Position numbers and translations under genes: made by a program | Assembly: GCF_900113765.1 (NCBI RefSeq) | Contig: NZ_FOQO01000006.1 | Location: forward strand, 331,838 to 395,837 | DNA length: 64,000 nucleotides | Source of the DNA: Parapedobacter indicus | GTDB taxonomy: Bacteria; Bacteroidota; Bacteroidia; Sphingobacteriales; Sphingobacteriaceae | Direction of reading: 5' to 3' | The notes under the pieces: model-generated | Told to the model about the DNA's origin: nothing | The model's database searches: none | Seen by the model: the letters and a program-made list of their open reading frames with translations, nothing else | Shown here: one piece after another, positions 27,781-36,257 of the stretch | How the letters are laid out: each line of letters begins with the position of its first letter | Position numbering within the stretch: the first letter of the stretch is position 1

Positions 27781-28923
27781 TTATTCCTTAAGCATCTCCC
27801 GCGAAATGACCATCTTCTGAATTTCAGATGTCCCCTCATAGATTTGTGTAATCTTGGCGTCGCGCATGAGGCGCTCCACGTGATATTCCTTCACATATCC
27901 ATAACCGCCATGAATCTGTACAGCTTCTATGGTAGTTTTCATGGCCACTTCGGATGCATAGAGCTTGGCCATGGAAGCCGCTTGTGTGTAAGACTCGCCC
28001 TTGTCTTTGAGCCATGCGGCTTTGAGACACAACAGCCGGGCAGCTTCAATCTGAGTAGCCATATCGGCCAATTTGAATTGAATTGCCTGATGTTGGGCAA
28101 TAGGCTTGCCGAAGGTTTGGCGCGCTTTTGCATAATTTAGCGCAAGCTCAAAGGCCCCCGAGGCGATACCGAGCGCTTGTGCTGCAATACCGATGCGACC
28201 ACCTTCTAGTGTTTTCATAGCGAATTTAAATCCAAAACCATCTTCACCGATCCGATTTCCTTTAGGTACCTTTACATCGCTGAATAAAAGCGAATGTGTA
28301 TCGGATCCCCGGATACCCAGTTTATTCTCCTTCGGCCCTACCGTAAAGCCATCCATCCCCTTCTCGACAATCAATGCATTGATTCCCTGATGCCCTTTTT
28401 CGGGATGCGTTTGCGCAATGACCAAATACGTAGAGGCTGTACTCCCATTGGTTATCCAATTTTTTGTACCATTGAGCAGGTAATGGTCACCTTTGTCCTC
28501 GGCAGTGGTGCGCTGAGAGGTAGCATCCGAACCTGCCTCCGGCTCAGACAAACAAAAAGCACCGATCTGTTCCCCTGCGGCGAGTGGTTTCAGGTAGTTG
28601 CGCTTTTGTTCCTCGGTGCCGTATTCTTCCAACCCATAGCAAACCAACGAATTATTGACGGATACAACCACGGAAGCCGACGCATCGATCTTGGAAAGTT
28701 CCTCCATGACCAGCACGTAGGAAACGGCGTCCAGTCCGGCACCGTTGTATTTGGGATCGACCATCATGCCCAGAAATCCCAGTTCACCGAGTTTCTTGAT
28801 TTGCTCTGCAGGAAATTGCTGCTGCTCATCGCGTTCAATCACACCGGGTTTCAATTCGTTCTGGGCAAAATCACGGGCGGCATCCCGAATCATCCGCTGT
28901 TCGTCGTTAAGGTCAAATATCAT
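27781..28923 (-). CDS. Acyl-CoA dehydrogenase
   Basis: A 380-residue FAD-dependent dehydrogenase of fatty acyl-CoA oxidation or branched-chain catabolism. Family signatures are GAFCLSEPEAGSDA (near 125-138), WITNG, and the C-terminal QIHGGYGYVKEYHVERLMRDAKITQIYEG (split across the signature), which carries the YEGT segment. The catalytic base position has Glu in that region, as in short/medium-chain enzymes. The ATG at 28923 gives the family start MIFDLNDEQRMIRD. It begins two bases after the VOC gene stop, indicating one transcript. Confidence 0.95.
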   Translation of the reverse strand: MIFDLNDEQRMIRDAARDFAQNELKPGVIERDEQQQFPAEQIKKLGELGFLGMMVDPKYNGAGLDAVSYVLVMEELSKIDASASVVVSVNNSLVCYGLEEYGTEEQKRNYLKPLAAGEQIGAFCLSEPEAGSDATSQRTTAEDKGDHYLLNGTKNWITNGSTASTYLVIAQTHPEKGHQGINALIVEKGMDGFTVGPKENKLGIRGSDTHSLLFSDVKVPKGNRIGEDGFGFKFAMKTLEGGRIGIAAQALGIASGAFELALNYAKARQTFGKPIAQHQAIQFKLADMATQIEAARLLCLKAAWLKDKGESYTQAASMAKLYASEVAMKTTIEAVQIHGGYGYVKEYHVERLMRDAKITQIYEGTSEIQKMVISREMLKE

Positions 28924-28925
28924 AA

Positions 28926-29417
28926 TTATCCTAATTCGGCCAGCAAACCATTCAAATCCAAGGTTCTCGTGTACATGTTCAGCGAACCATCCGGAAAATA
29001 AGGCCATTGCTCCTTGGGTCGATCCCAATACAGCTCCACGCCATTGCGATCCGGATCATCCAGGTATAACGCCTCGGATACACCATGGTCACTTGCTCCT
29101 GTCAACGGATATTGGGCCTTGCGCAGTCTATCAAAGATCACCGCCAAGTCTCGCCTCGTTGGGTAAACAATGGCGGTATGGTACAAGCCAGGGCTCCGCA
29201 CCGACGCGGGTGGCTCACCCTCACTATGCCAGGTATTCAAACCAATGTGATGGTGATACCCTCCAGCAGAAACAAATGCTGCTTGCCGCCCATACCGGGT
29301 GGTCAACTCAAACCCCAGTAAACCGCAGTAAAAGTCCAAGGACCGTGCCAGGTCTGACACCTTCAGATGCACATGACCGATCCGTGTCTGTGCCGGAACC
29401 GTATAAAGCTCGTCCAT
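28926..29417 (-). CDS. VOC-family (catechol 2,3-dioxygenase/glyoxalase-like) protein
   Basis: A 163-residue single-module vicinal-oxygen-chelate protein. Metal ligand regions are IGHVHLKVSDLARSLDFY at the start, the GGYHHHIGLNTW segment in the middle and NGVELYWDRP near the end. This resembles the N-terminal half of CatE-like dioxygenases; whether it is enzymatic alone is unclear. It starts 38 bases after the EcsC gene and precedes the acyl-CoA dehydrogenase by two bases. Confidence 0.88.
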   Translation of the reverse strand: MDELYTVPAQTRIGHVHLKVSDLARSLDFYCGLLGFELTTRYGRQAAFVSAGGYHHHIGLNTWHSEGEPPASVRSPGLYHTAIVYPTRRDLAVIFDRLRKAQYPLTGASDHGVSEALYLDDPDRNGVELYWDRPKEQWPYFPDGSLNMYTRTLDLNGLLAELG

Positions 29418-29455
29418 AAAAGCAAACTTTAGGAAAAATAGCGAACAATGCAAAT

Positions 29456-30205
29456 TTATTCGATGTCCAATATTCGCATCCGATAGCAGTTCATCGCAGC
29501 GCTTCCCAGTTGCTCCAACAATCGGTAATTGACCACCGCACCTACTGCTGCACCGATAACTGGAACTAATTGAGCCATTTTAGCCAAATCGATATAATCA
29601 CGGTACTCCAGTTGGAAGGTCCTCCAATCGAAGCTATCAATATTATCCGGAAGGTCTGCCGCATACGCGTCCCAGATGACTAATCTATGGTATACTTCAG
29701 CCCGGTGCTTATGGCTGGAAAATGCTAGTTGGAACACCGTCAGCAAAAAGAGCCGTTCTTTATACTGCCGTACATCAAATCCGTACGTTGCGGCAATATC
29801 AAATAACATCTTCATCTTAATGGCCAATAATGCGGGAAAATCAGCAATTCCCATTAGAATACCTCCAGCGCCGGTAATGGCTCCCTCCAACGACCCCGTT
29901 TTTTTATAAGTGTCGATGAGCCGCTTAACGTAAGCCTCACGCAATTGGAAACTACCATACACACCAGGCGGCGCTGTGGTATATTTTGCACCAAAAAGTA
30001 CTCCCTTCACCATTTTCTCAATTGCGAAGGTTATCACCTGATGTATCCGCTCGGGAATTAAATTGTTGAGTCTGGTCTGTATATTTTTTGCCCACACACT
30101 ACTTAGAGGCTGCTTCTTGGTCATTTTATGTTTCCAAAACGCTAACTCGATCGCTACCTTTTTTCGGTATAACGGCGACATTTCCGGAAGCTCTTTCTTT
30201 TTCAT
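29456..30205 (-). CDS. EcsC-family protein
   Basis: A 249-residue protein resembling the EcsC family. It has Gly-rich hydrophobic stretches (ITGAGGILMGIADFPALLAI near 108-127, and VIGAAVGAVVNYRLLEQLG near the end) that could insert in or lie on a membrane, flanked by charged helices. The family has no settled biochemical role. It is the first gene of the minus-strand set with VOC and acyl-CoA dehydrogenase, and diverges from the peroxiredoxin gene across 126 bases. Confidence 0.8.
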   Translation of the reverse strand: MKKKELPEMSPLYRKKVAIELAFWKHKMTKKQPLSSVWAKNIQTRLNNLIPERIHQVITFAIEKMVKGVLFGAKYTTAPPGVYGSFQLREAYVKRLIDTYKKTGSLEGAITGAGGILMGIADFPALLAIKMKMLFDIAATYGFDVRQYKERLFLLTVFQLAFSSHKHRAEVYHRLVIWDAYAADLPDNIDSFDWRTFQLEYRDYIDLAKMAQLVPVIGAAVGAVVNYRLLEQLGSAAMNCYRMRILDIE

Positions 30206-30237
30206 ATGTAGGATTAGACGGGCTGTAAATGATTTTG

Positions 30238-30261
30238 TTTCGACATTTTTTTATGTCGAAA
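30238..30261. promoter_or_regulatory. Inverted repeat upstream of the peroxiredoxin gene
   Basis: TTTCGACAT and ATGTCGAAA form a perfect 9-bp inverted repeat around six T. It lies between the divergent EcsC and peroxiredoxin genes, upstream of a -7 box (TAACTTTG, 30269-30276). It could be an activator site or a hairpin. Confidence 0.4.
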
Positions 30262-30272
30262 AATCTACTAAC

Positions 30273-30287
30273 TTTGTAGACTACAAA
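30273..30287. promoter_or_regulatory. 7-1-7 palindrome overlapping the peroxiredoxin promoter
   Basis: TTTGTAG-A-CTACAAA is a perfect 7-1-7 palindrome, the geometry used by Fur/PerR-family repressors. It overlaps the end of the -7 box at 30269-30276, a position suited to repression. The identity of the binding protein is inference. Confidence 0.4.
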
Positions 30288-30331
30288 CTTATAAATACGA
30301 AAACTTATAAATATAAAAAGGAGGAACAAAC

Positions 30332-30967
30332 ATGGGCTTACGATTAGGTGATACCGCACCGAATTTTAAAGCGGTAACGACAATAGGCGAAATCGATTTT
30401 TACGATTACACAGAAGGAAGCTGGGTGGTCTTGTTTTCACATCCGGCCGACTATACGCCTGTGTGTACGACTGAACTGGGGCGCACCGCCCAATTGAAAA
30501 GCGAATTTGAAAAACGCAATGTCAAAGTGCTCGCAGTGAGTGTAGACCCGATAGACAGCCATCACGGATGGGTTAATGATATCAACGAAACGCAAAACTG
30601 TGAAGTAGATTTTCCGTTGATAGCTGATCCCGATCGACACGTTTCTGAACTTTATGACATGATTCACCCAAACGCGTCGGCAACCGCTACCGTCCGTTCG
30701 GTTTTCGTCATTGGGCCTGACCGTAAAATTAAGTTAACGCTTACTTACCCAGCTTCTACGGGCCGTAATTTCAATGAAATTCTTCGTGTAATTGATTCGC
30801 TGCAGTTGACCGCAGACTATAGTGTGGCAACACCGGCCGACTGGAATCACGGTGAAGACGTAATCGTGGTTCCGGCGATCCAAACTGAAGACATTCCCGC
30901 AAAATTTCCAAAAGGTCACAAGGTGATTAAACCTTACCTGCGTACTACACCACAGCCCAACATCTAA
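30332..30967 (+). CDS. 1-Cys peroxiredoxin (Prx6 type)
   Basis: Reduces hydrogen peroxide and organic peroxides. The 211 residues include the active site PVCTTELG with peroxidatic Cys45, and a second Cys90 at the place found in Prx6 proteins; the C-terminal dimerisation domain ends near FPKGHKVIKPYLR. Length and motifs fit the 1-Cys Prx6/AhpC-TSA group. It has a strong Shine-Dalgarno AAGGAGG about eight bases before the ATG, unusual for this phylum and a sign of high expression. Two palindromes lie in its promoter, consistent with oxidative-stress control. Confidence 0.94.
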   Translation: MGLRLGDTAPNFKAVTTIGEIDFYDYTEGSWVVLFSHPADYTPVCTTELGRTAQLKSEFEKRNVKVLAVSVDPIDSHHGWVNDINETQNCEVDFPLIADPDRHVSELYDMIHPNASATATVRSVFVIGPDRKIKLTLTYPASTGRNFNEILRVIDSLQLTADYSVATPADWNHGEDVIVVPAIQTEDIPAKFPKGHKVIKPYLRTTPQPNI

Positions 30968-30988
30968 AAGTTTTATCAATTCACAAAA

Positions 30989-31020
30989 AAAAGCGATTGA
31001 CTTTAGAGCCAATCGCTTTT
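30989..31020. terminator. Bidirectional terminator
   Basis: AAAAGCGATTG (30989-30999) and CAATCGCTTTT (31010-31020) form a perfect 11-bp stem with a 10-base loop, A-rich on the left and T-rich on the right. It serves the peroxiredoxin gene on the plus strand and the protease gene on the minus strand. Confidence 0.88.
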
Positions 31021-31039
31021 CAATTCCACAAAAAAGTCC

Positions 31040-32146
31040 TTAATAAACCTTCACCAAATAGACATACTCCTGAATCTTTTTAATTTGATCCGTACGTTTC
31101 AATCCATTAAGTGAATTCTTACGATTGATTGTCAATTTACTTGCCAAAGAATCCATCGGAATCGCTGATATAGATTTTAAAAGCGCCTCTGCTTTAATTG
31201 CAAAAGATGCCCCATCAATTCCTGTTTGCTTACCACTGATGATACCAATCACTTGCCCCCTGCTATCTATCACGGGTCCTCCACTATTGCCGGGATTGAC
31301 CGGAATGGACAACTGATAAGCCGTAGTATCCCCTGCGTAACCGGTACGCGAACTGAGATACCCCTGCCCGTAAACTACCTCATCACGCGGAAATCCGATT
31401 GTATATACATCTTCACCGAGATCCGAATCCGCTTCTTTAAACGTATAGGGAGTGGTTTTTAGCGGACTGAAAGCGCTGTCACTGATATGTAACATCGCCA
31501 GGTCGTTAGTGGGATCGATGTAAATCACATCTGCCCTCAAGGACTCACCTTTCGTATTCTGCAAGTGAACGGAATCCGCATCCTTCACCACGTGATAGTT
31601 GGTTACGACATACCCGTTAGGAGAGATGATAAAACCCGTGGCACCGAAATGCCCCTCAGATTGTCCCTCTTTTTGCTTTTCGTTATTGATATTACGTATT
31701 ACCGCATTTTGTGCATTTACATTCTGCTTGACCGTATTCATATCCCTCCGCAATGCGCTGTAATTTGTCGTGGTTTTTTCAATGGTTTTGTAGTATCCAG
31801 ACAGCCACAATGTCGAAAAAACGGCTACAATTGCCACACTTGCTGCCACCAACGAGTTGACTTTAAACCGGTTCCATAGGGCAACCAGCATCGGTTCCCA
31901 GCGCCCTTCCGCCACGGTGGTATCGGGGCGATGGTATCGGTCTGCTACCACAGCCAGTGTACTTTTAAAAGCCGCTCGATCTGCGTGATGCTTAAGTTGC
32001 TGTAAAAAAAGCCGGTGTGTTGCCAACTGCTCAGCCGCTGCCGGATTCCCTTCACAATACCGTTCAAAAGCAATGCGTTCGGAGCTATCCATCTCGCCAT
32101 TGAGGAACCTATCGGCCTGCACTATAAAATCCTGTTCGTTCATCAT
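31040..32146 (-). CDS. Membrane serine protease with anti-sigma-like N-terminal region
   Basis: A 368-residue protein with three parts. Residues 1-90 are cytoplasmic and resemble the N-terminus of Bacteroidota anti-sigma factors (FIVQADRFLNGEMDSSERI, then ERYCEGNPAAAEQL). One membrane helix follows (about 97-117). The periplasmic part has a short coiled coil (about 120-158) and an HtrA-like trypsin domain with His185 (VTNYHVV), Asp215 (NDLAML) and Ser288 (GNSGGPV). No PDZ domain follows. The gene starts six bases after an ECF sigma factor gene, so this is probably its regulator, able to sense and cleave from the periplasm. The regulatory role is inference. Confidence 0.85.
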   Translation of the reverse strand: MMNEQDFIVQADRFLNGEMDSSERIAFERYCEGNPAAAEQLATHRLFLQQLKHHADRAAFKSTLAVVADRYHRPDTTVAEGRWEPMLVALWNRFKVNSLVAASVAIVAVFSTLWLSGYYKTIEKTTTNYSALRRDMNTVKQNVNAQNAVIRNINNEKQKEGQSEGHFGATGFIISPNGYVVTNYHVVKDADSVHLQNTKGESLRADVIYIDPTNDLAMLHISDSAFSPLKTTPYTFKEADSDLGEDVYTIGFPRDEVVYGQGYLSSRTGYAGDTTAYQLSIPVNPGNSGGPVIDSRGQVIGIISGKQTGIDGASFAIKAEALLKSISAIPMDSLASKLTINRKNSLNGLKRTDQIKKIQEYVYLVKVY

Positions 32147-32152
32147 ATCCGT

Positions 32153-32725
32153 TCACCTAGTTGAAAAAAACAATCGCTTTAACCGCTGCAGGCATTTATA
32201 TTTTTGGTTTTTTGCGTTATCTGCGCTGGTATATCCAAATTTTTCACAAATTTCCTGCATGGATAAATTCATTATATAAAAGTCATGGATAATGGTCCGG
32301 CAAGGTTCACCCAATTTATCCAACGCCTGTTCCATCAAAGACAGCTGCACTTCAGTTTCTCGATGTTTTGCTAAGTCATCCTCTACCGGAATAACTTCCT
32401 CATAACTACTGACGTCTTGAAACGCCCGCTCTTGGCTTCCCAGCTGTTTGAGCCACAGTCTCCGGCATACCGAGTAAATATAGGTCTTTAGTTTGCTGCT
32501 TAATTCAAAATTTCCCTGCTTAATCTTGTCATACAATACGATTACCGCTTCCTGAAAAATATCTTTTGCCTCCTCCTCCGTACCATTGTTCTGAATCACC
32601 ATATGCAGTACCATGGGGAAATAATCGTGATATAAGCTTTCCAAAACTGCAGCATCACCACACGCAATGCCATCCACGGTTTTCAAGTCAGCGTCCGACA
32701 CAACCGATCTATTTAACTTACTCAC
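32153..32725 (-). CDS. ECF-type RNA polymerase sigma factor
   Basis: A 190-residue extracytoplasmic-function sigma factor. Region 2 is visible as DYFPMVLHMVIQNNGTEEEAKDIFQE with the following LKTYIYSVCRRLWLKQL; region 4 as ALDKLGEPCRTIIHDFYIMNLSMQEI (in part) and FGYTSADNAKNQKYKCLQRL. The start is a GTG at 32725; no ATG precedes region 2. Just upstream on the minus strand GTTAC, 15 bases, CGTATTA could be its own ECF promoter. It is followed at six bases by the anti-sigma-like protease gene. Confidence 0.92.
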   Translation of the reverse strand: MSKLNRSVVSDADLKTVDGIACGDAAVLESLYHDYFPMVLHMVIQNNGTEEEAKDIFQEAVIVLYDKIKQGNFELSSKLKTYIYSVCRRLWLKQLGSQERAFQDVSSYEEVIPVEDDLAKHRETEVQLSLMEQALDKLGEPCRTIIHDFYIMNLSMQEICEKFGYTSADNAKNQKYKCLQRLKRLFFSTR

Positions 32726-32728
32726 CTA

Positions 32729-32755
32729 TTAATACGCTTATGCCCAAAATGTAAC
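32729..32755 (-). promoter_or_regulatory. Candidate ECF promoter of the sigma/protease operon
   Basis: On the minus strand GTTAC and CGTATTA are separated by 15 bases and end three bases before the GTG start. ECF promoters of the form GTAAC-N16-CGT are plausible for self-activating sigma genes. If correct, the transcript would be nearly leaderless. Confidence 0.35.
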
Positions 32756-32908
32756 CCTTATCCCTCACCAAACCTAAGATATTTTTTTGATTTACCGTAT
32801 CTCCATTCGCGGTTCGCTCTTCATGCATAACTTGTTGCGACCCATCGGGAGCTCACAATTTTTTACGCCAAACCTGCAAAGGATATTTACAGCTTCCCTT
32901 GGCCATCT

Positions 32909-34135
32909 TCAATTTTCGTTCTTGACCACTTGCGTCATTGAAATCAAGGTGGTGATCATCAATCCAAATAAGCCAATCACTGCATACGAATAGCGGAGAC
33001 TGGCTAATTCAGCGACGTAACCGATCAACGGGGGCCCCATGAGAAAGCCGAGATAGCTGACACTGGAAACCATGGCCAACGCAACCCCCGGAGATATGTT
33101 AGCATTCCGGCCCGCGGCACTATAAATCGAAGGGACTACACAAGCCACACCCAGTCCCACCAGCATAAATCCCAGTGAAGCTGTCGTTACCGTAGGAAAG
33201 ACGACCGCAATCCCCATACCTACAAAGATGAAGCAGCCACTCGCTTGCAATAACGTGCGCCTTCCGATGCGCCGGATTGCCCAGTCGCCCAAAAAGCGGC
33301 CAGCGGCCATCATGATCATGAACGACGCATAGCCAACCACAACCAATGAAGAAGGGGCCCGCACAATATCCTTGAAGTAGATACCACTCCAATCAAACAT
33401 CGCCCCTTCGGTGGCCATGCTGCAAAACCCGATGATACCGAGTTGTATTAGCACCCCATCGGGCTTCGTAAAGAAACTCGTTTTCCGTTGCTCGGTGACC
33501 ACATGGCGTACCAGGTATTTTTGATTGATTACCGTATTGATCACCACGCAAATTAAAATAATCCAAAAATGCAGATAGGTATCGACATGAAGGTTTATCA
33601 TCAGCAGTCCAATCAGTGCTCCCGTAAATCCGGCGATGCTCCACGCACCGTGAAACGATGTCATGACCGAACGGCTATACAACTGTTCTGCAGCCACTCC
33701 TTGTGTATTCACCGCAATGTTGCACATATTGCCCACAATACCAAAAGCGAGCAGCGCCAGCCCCAATTGCCATCCGGTAGATACGAGAGCGATGCAGGTC
33801 AGCACAAGGGCATACAGGGGAGCCGCGACACGCAACACCCGGTGGCTGCCGTATTGGGTAACCAATCTGCCTGACAAAGGCATGGTCAATAACTGCCCAA
33901 AGGGCAATGCAAAAAGTAAGGTCCCTAGTTGGGCATCGGAAAGATTCAATGCCGACTTTATATCCGGAATACGGCTCGCCCAAGAGGCAAACGCTAACCC
34001 TTGGCAGAAATAAAACAATGCGACAGCAATTCGTATTCGTTCCCGTGAAATTGTGATGTCAAAACTTGGGATAGGTTCCGGTTCTGCATGTTCAGACACC
34101 GGGGCGGAGACAGGCTCCTCAATCAATGTTTTCAA
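32909..34135 (-). CDS. MFS transporter
   Basis: A 408-residue major facilitator with about twelve membrane helices. Visible features are an N-terminal cytoplasmic tail, FYFCQGLAFASWASRIPDIK at helix 1, the loop 2-3 motif GRLVTQYGSHRV and a second-half equivalent GRFLGDWAIRRIGRR. It resembles the YbjJ/fucose-permease-like branch; substrate unknown. No ATG precedes helix 1, so I used the TTG at 34135 (LKTLIEEPV read as MKTLIEEPV), a weaker point. It stands alone, divergent from the polyprenyl synthase gene. Confidence 0.85.
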   Translation of the reverse strand: MKTLIEEPVSAPVSEHAEPEPIPSFDITISRERIRIAVALFYFCQGLAFASWASRIPDIKSALNLSDAQLGTLLFALPFGQLLTMPLSGRLVTQYGSHRVLRVAAPLYALVLTCIALVSTGWQLGLALLAFGIVGNMCNIAVNTQGVAAEQLYSRSVMTSFHGAWSIAGFTGALIGLLMINLHVDTYLHFWIILICVVINTVINQKYLVRHVVTEQRKTSFFTKPDGVLIQLGIIGFCSMATEGAMFDWSGIYFKDIVRAPSSLVVVGYASFMIMMAAGRFLGDWAIRRIGRRTLLQASGCFIFVGMGIAVVFPTVTTASLGFMLVGLGVACVVPSIYSAAGRNANISPGVALAMVSSVSYLGFLMGPPLIGYVAELASLRYSYAVIGLFGLMITTLISMTQVVKNEN

Positions 34136-34185
34136 CTTTATTCTTCTGAATTTTTGCAAAGGTACGACAAATCCTCTGCCAATTT

Positions 34186-34289
34186 GCAAAATCGCGAAAC
34201 CGCGTAATTGCTTATTTACGAAACAGTTTATCTGCAAATTGCGGAACGGCGAATCGTAAAATCGCGAAAGGGCGAATATGCGATTTTGC
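34186..34289. repeat. Degenerate intergenic repeats
   Basis: The 12-mer AAAATCGCGAAA occurs twice (34188-34199 and 34258-34269), and GCAAAATCGC (34186-34195) is inverted as GCGATTTTGC (34280-34289). The stretch has a quasi-repetitive look (AATTGC, GCGAAA, GCGAAT). It lies in the divergent gap between the MFS and polyprenyl synthase genes. Confidence 0.5.
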
Positions 34290-34356
34290 AACTCGGCAAC
34301 CCTGTAACTTAGCCATTTCGCGAGTTATTCCTATCTTAGCATCCAATTTCCACGAC

Positions 34357-35334
34357 ATGGCATACGATACCTCCAAATGGCAGCAACATATCAACCAGGG
34401 ATTAGCGGATCTTGATCTTCCTCCTGTTCCCGCAACATTATACGAACCCATCCGGTATATGCTTGCGCTGGGAGGAAAACGCATACGTCCCTTACTTACG
34501 CTCATGGCTGCTGACCTCTTTTCCATTTCCGATATCAGACATGCCATACCGGCCGCATTGGCCGTAGAACTCTTCCACAACTTCTCACTTGTACATGATG
34601 ACATCATGGATGAGGCGCCCTTGAGACGGGGAAAGCCAACTGTTCACAAAAAATGGAATGCCAATGTCGCCATACTGTCAGGAGATAACCTGCTGATCAT
34701 GGCTTATGGACAGTTAGCGAAATGTCCAAGCGACAAGCTACCTTCCATCTTAGAGACCTTCAACGCAATGGCCACTCACGTATGTGAAGGGCAGCAATTG
34801 GATATGGATTTTGAACGCAGTCCGACTGTCGGCATAAATGACTACCTGCATATGATCCAATTGAAGACTTCCGTGCTGTTGGGAGCCGCATTGAAAATAG
34901 GTGCAGTGCTTGGTAATGCCTCCGATGTCGACGCCCAATACCTTTATGATTTTGGTGTCAATGTAGGCATTGCATTTCAATTACAGGACGATCTACTGGA
35001 CGTTTATGGAGATCCCGAGCAATTCGGAAAACAACGGGGTGGAGACATTCTTGCCAACAAGAAAACCTACCTGTTGCTAAAGGCATTGGAAACGGCAGAC
35101 ACGGAGACCGTTTCCGAACTGCATGATTGGATGAAGCGGAGCGATCAGCCTCAAATTAAAATCAACCGAGTAACTGCTATCTATAATTCCCTTGGTATCC
35201 AACAGGCTACGGAAACCATGAAGCGATTTTATGCGACACAGGCCTATGCGGCACTCGATCGAATTCCTTGTGAAAAAAGCCGCAAACTTCCTTTACAGAC
35301 AATGGCCCAGCACCTTTTGAACCGGTCAAATTAA
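34357..35334 (+). CDS. Polyprenyl diphosphate synthase
   Basis: A 325-residue trans-prenyl transferase that elongates isoprenoid diphosphates, probably for the menaquinone side chain. The first aspartate-rich motif is HDDIMDEAPLRRGKPTVH and the second is LQDDLLDVYGDPEQFGK; GGKRIRPLLTLM lies at the substrate-binding helix. The residue pattern before the first motif (FHNFSLVHDD) is of the type seen in geranylgeranyl or longer-chain synthases; the product length is not readable with certainty. A -7-like box TATCTTAG lies at 34332-34339. Confidence 0.92.
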   Translation: MAYDTSKWQQHINQGLADLDLPPVPATLYEPIRYMLALGGKRIRPLLTLMAADLFSISDIRHAIPAALAVELFHNFSLVHDDIMDEAPLRRGKPTVHKKWNANVAILSGDNLLIMAYGQLAKCPSDKLPSILETFNAMATHVCEGQQLDMDFERSPTVGINDYLHMIQLKTSVLLGAALKIGAVLGNASDVDAQYLYDFGVNVGIAFQLQDDLLDVYGDPEQFGKQRGGDILANKKTYLLLKALETADTETVSELHDWMKRSDQPQIKINRVTAIYNSLGIQQATETMKRFYATQAYAALDRIPCEKSRKLPLQTMAQHLLNRSN

Positions 35335-35370
35335 TAACTGGCAAAATAATTGCGGCATAAAGAGCTATCA

Positions 35371-35400
35371 TTTGCTTTTAGATAATTTTTGTTAACTTGT
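35371..35400 (+). promoter_or_regulatory. Promoter of the omega-amidase gene
   Basis: TTTG (35371-35374), 18 bases, TAACTTGT (35393-35400) fits the Bacteroidota form TTTG-N19-TAnnTTTG with one base changed, 38 bases before the ATG. Confidence 0.5.
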
Positions 35401-35438
35401 GCTGATTGCAGGTTACTTATAACAGGATACCATAGCTG

Positions 35439-36236
35439 ATGGATATGGATGCATTAAAAATCACCACTTTTCAAGCATACCTTTTTTGGGAAAATATCGA
35501 CAAAAACCTCAGCAACCTATCACTTAGGTTGTCCGCAATCCGTGAAAAAACTGATCTGATTATCCTGCCGGAAATGTTCAATACTGGCTTTACAATGGAC
35601 GTGCAGAAATGTGCAGAAAAGTCAGATGGCAGGACGATGCATTGGATGCTCGAAACAGCTCAACAATACGATTGTGTAGTGGCGGGGAGCCTTATTATCG
35701 AAGAAGAAGGTAAATATTATAATCGTTTCGTGTGGATGACCAAGGAAGGCGATTATGTCAAATATGATAAGCGGCATCTTTTCGGTATGGCGGGAGAAGA
35801 CAGGGCATTCACCCCCGGCAACCAACGTGTCATCGTTGAGCTGAACGGCTGGAAGATCTGCCCAATGATCTGTTACGATCTGCGTTTCCCGGTGTGGTCG
35901 CGCAACCTCAACAGTGCGTACGACATCTTGCTTTACGTAGCCAATTGGCCTGACAAGCGCTCGGCACATTGGCGAAGCCTTATACCTGCGCGGGCGATCG
36001 AAAATCAGGCATTTGTCATCGGCGTAAACCGGGTAGGACACGACGGCAATGAAATTTACTACTCCGGGGGCTCTATGTGTATTTCACCCATGGGCGACGT
36101 GGTATATTATAAACCAGAGTATGAAGATCTATACACATTTACCATCTACCCGAAAGACATCGAAGATACACGGAAAGGATTACCATTCTTAAAAGATATG
36201 GACGATTTCACCTTACAGGTTGATCGCAAGCCATAA
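35439..36236 (+). CDS. Nitrilase-superfamily omega-amidase
   Basis: A 265-residue carbon-nitrogen hydrolase of the YafV/omega-amidase type, which deaminates 2-oxoglutaramate-like products of transamination. The catalytic triad regions are visible: Glu in IILPEMFNTGF, Lys in YDKRHLFGMAGED and Cys in MICYDLRFPVWSRN. Length is typical. Monocistronic by position; the minus-strand gene that follows converges on it. Confidence 0.92.
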   Translation: MDMDALKITTFQAYLFWENIDKNLSNLSLRLSAIREKTDLIILPEMFNTGFTMDVQKCAEKSDGRTMHWMLETAQQYDCVVAGSLIIEEEGKYYNRFVWMTKEGDYVKYDKRHLFGMAGEDRAFTPGNQRVIVELNGWKICPMICYDLRFPVWSRNLNSAYDILLYVANWPDKRSAHWRSLIPARAIENQAFVIGVNRVGHDGNEIYYSGGSMCISPMGDVVYYKPEYEDLYTFTIYPKDIEDTRKGLPFLKDMDDFTLQVDRKP

Positions 36237-36257
36237 AATTTGGGGTACCGCGGTTCA

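Noticed and set aside
28294..29001. A 235-codon open frame antisense to the acyl-CoA dehydrogenase gene and the end of the VOC gene
   Set aside because: Both minus-strand genes are complete and recognisable; the antisense frame has no motif.
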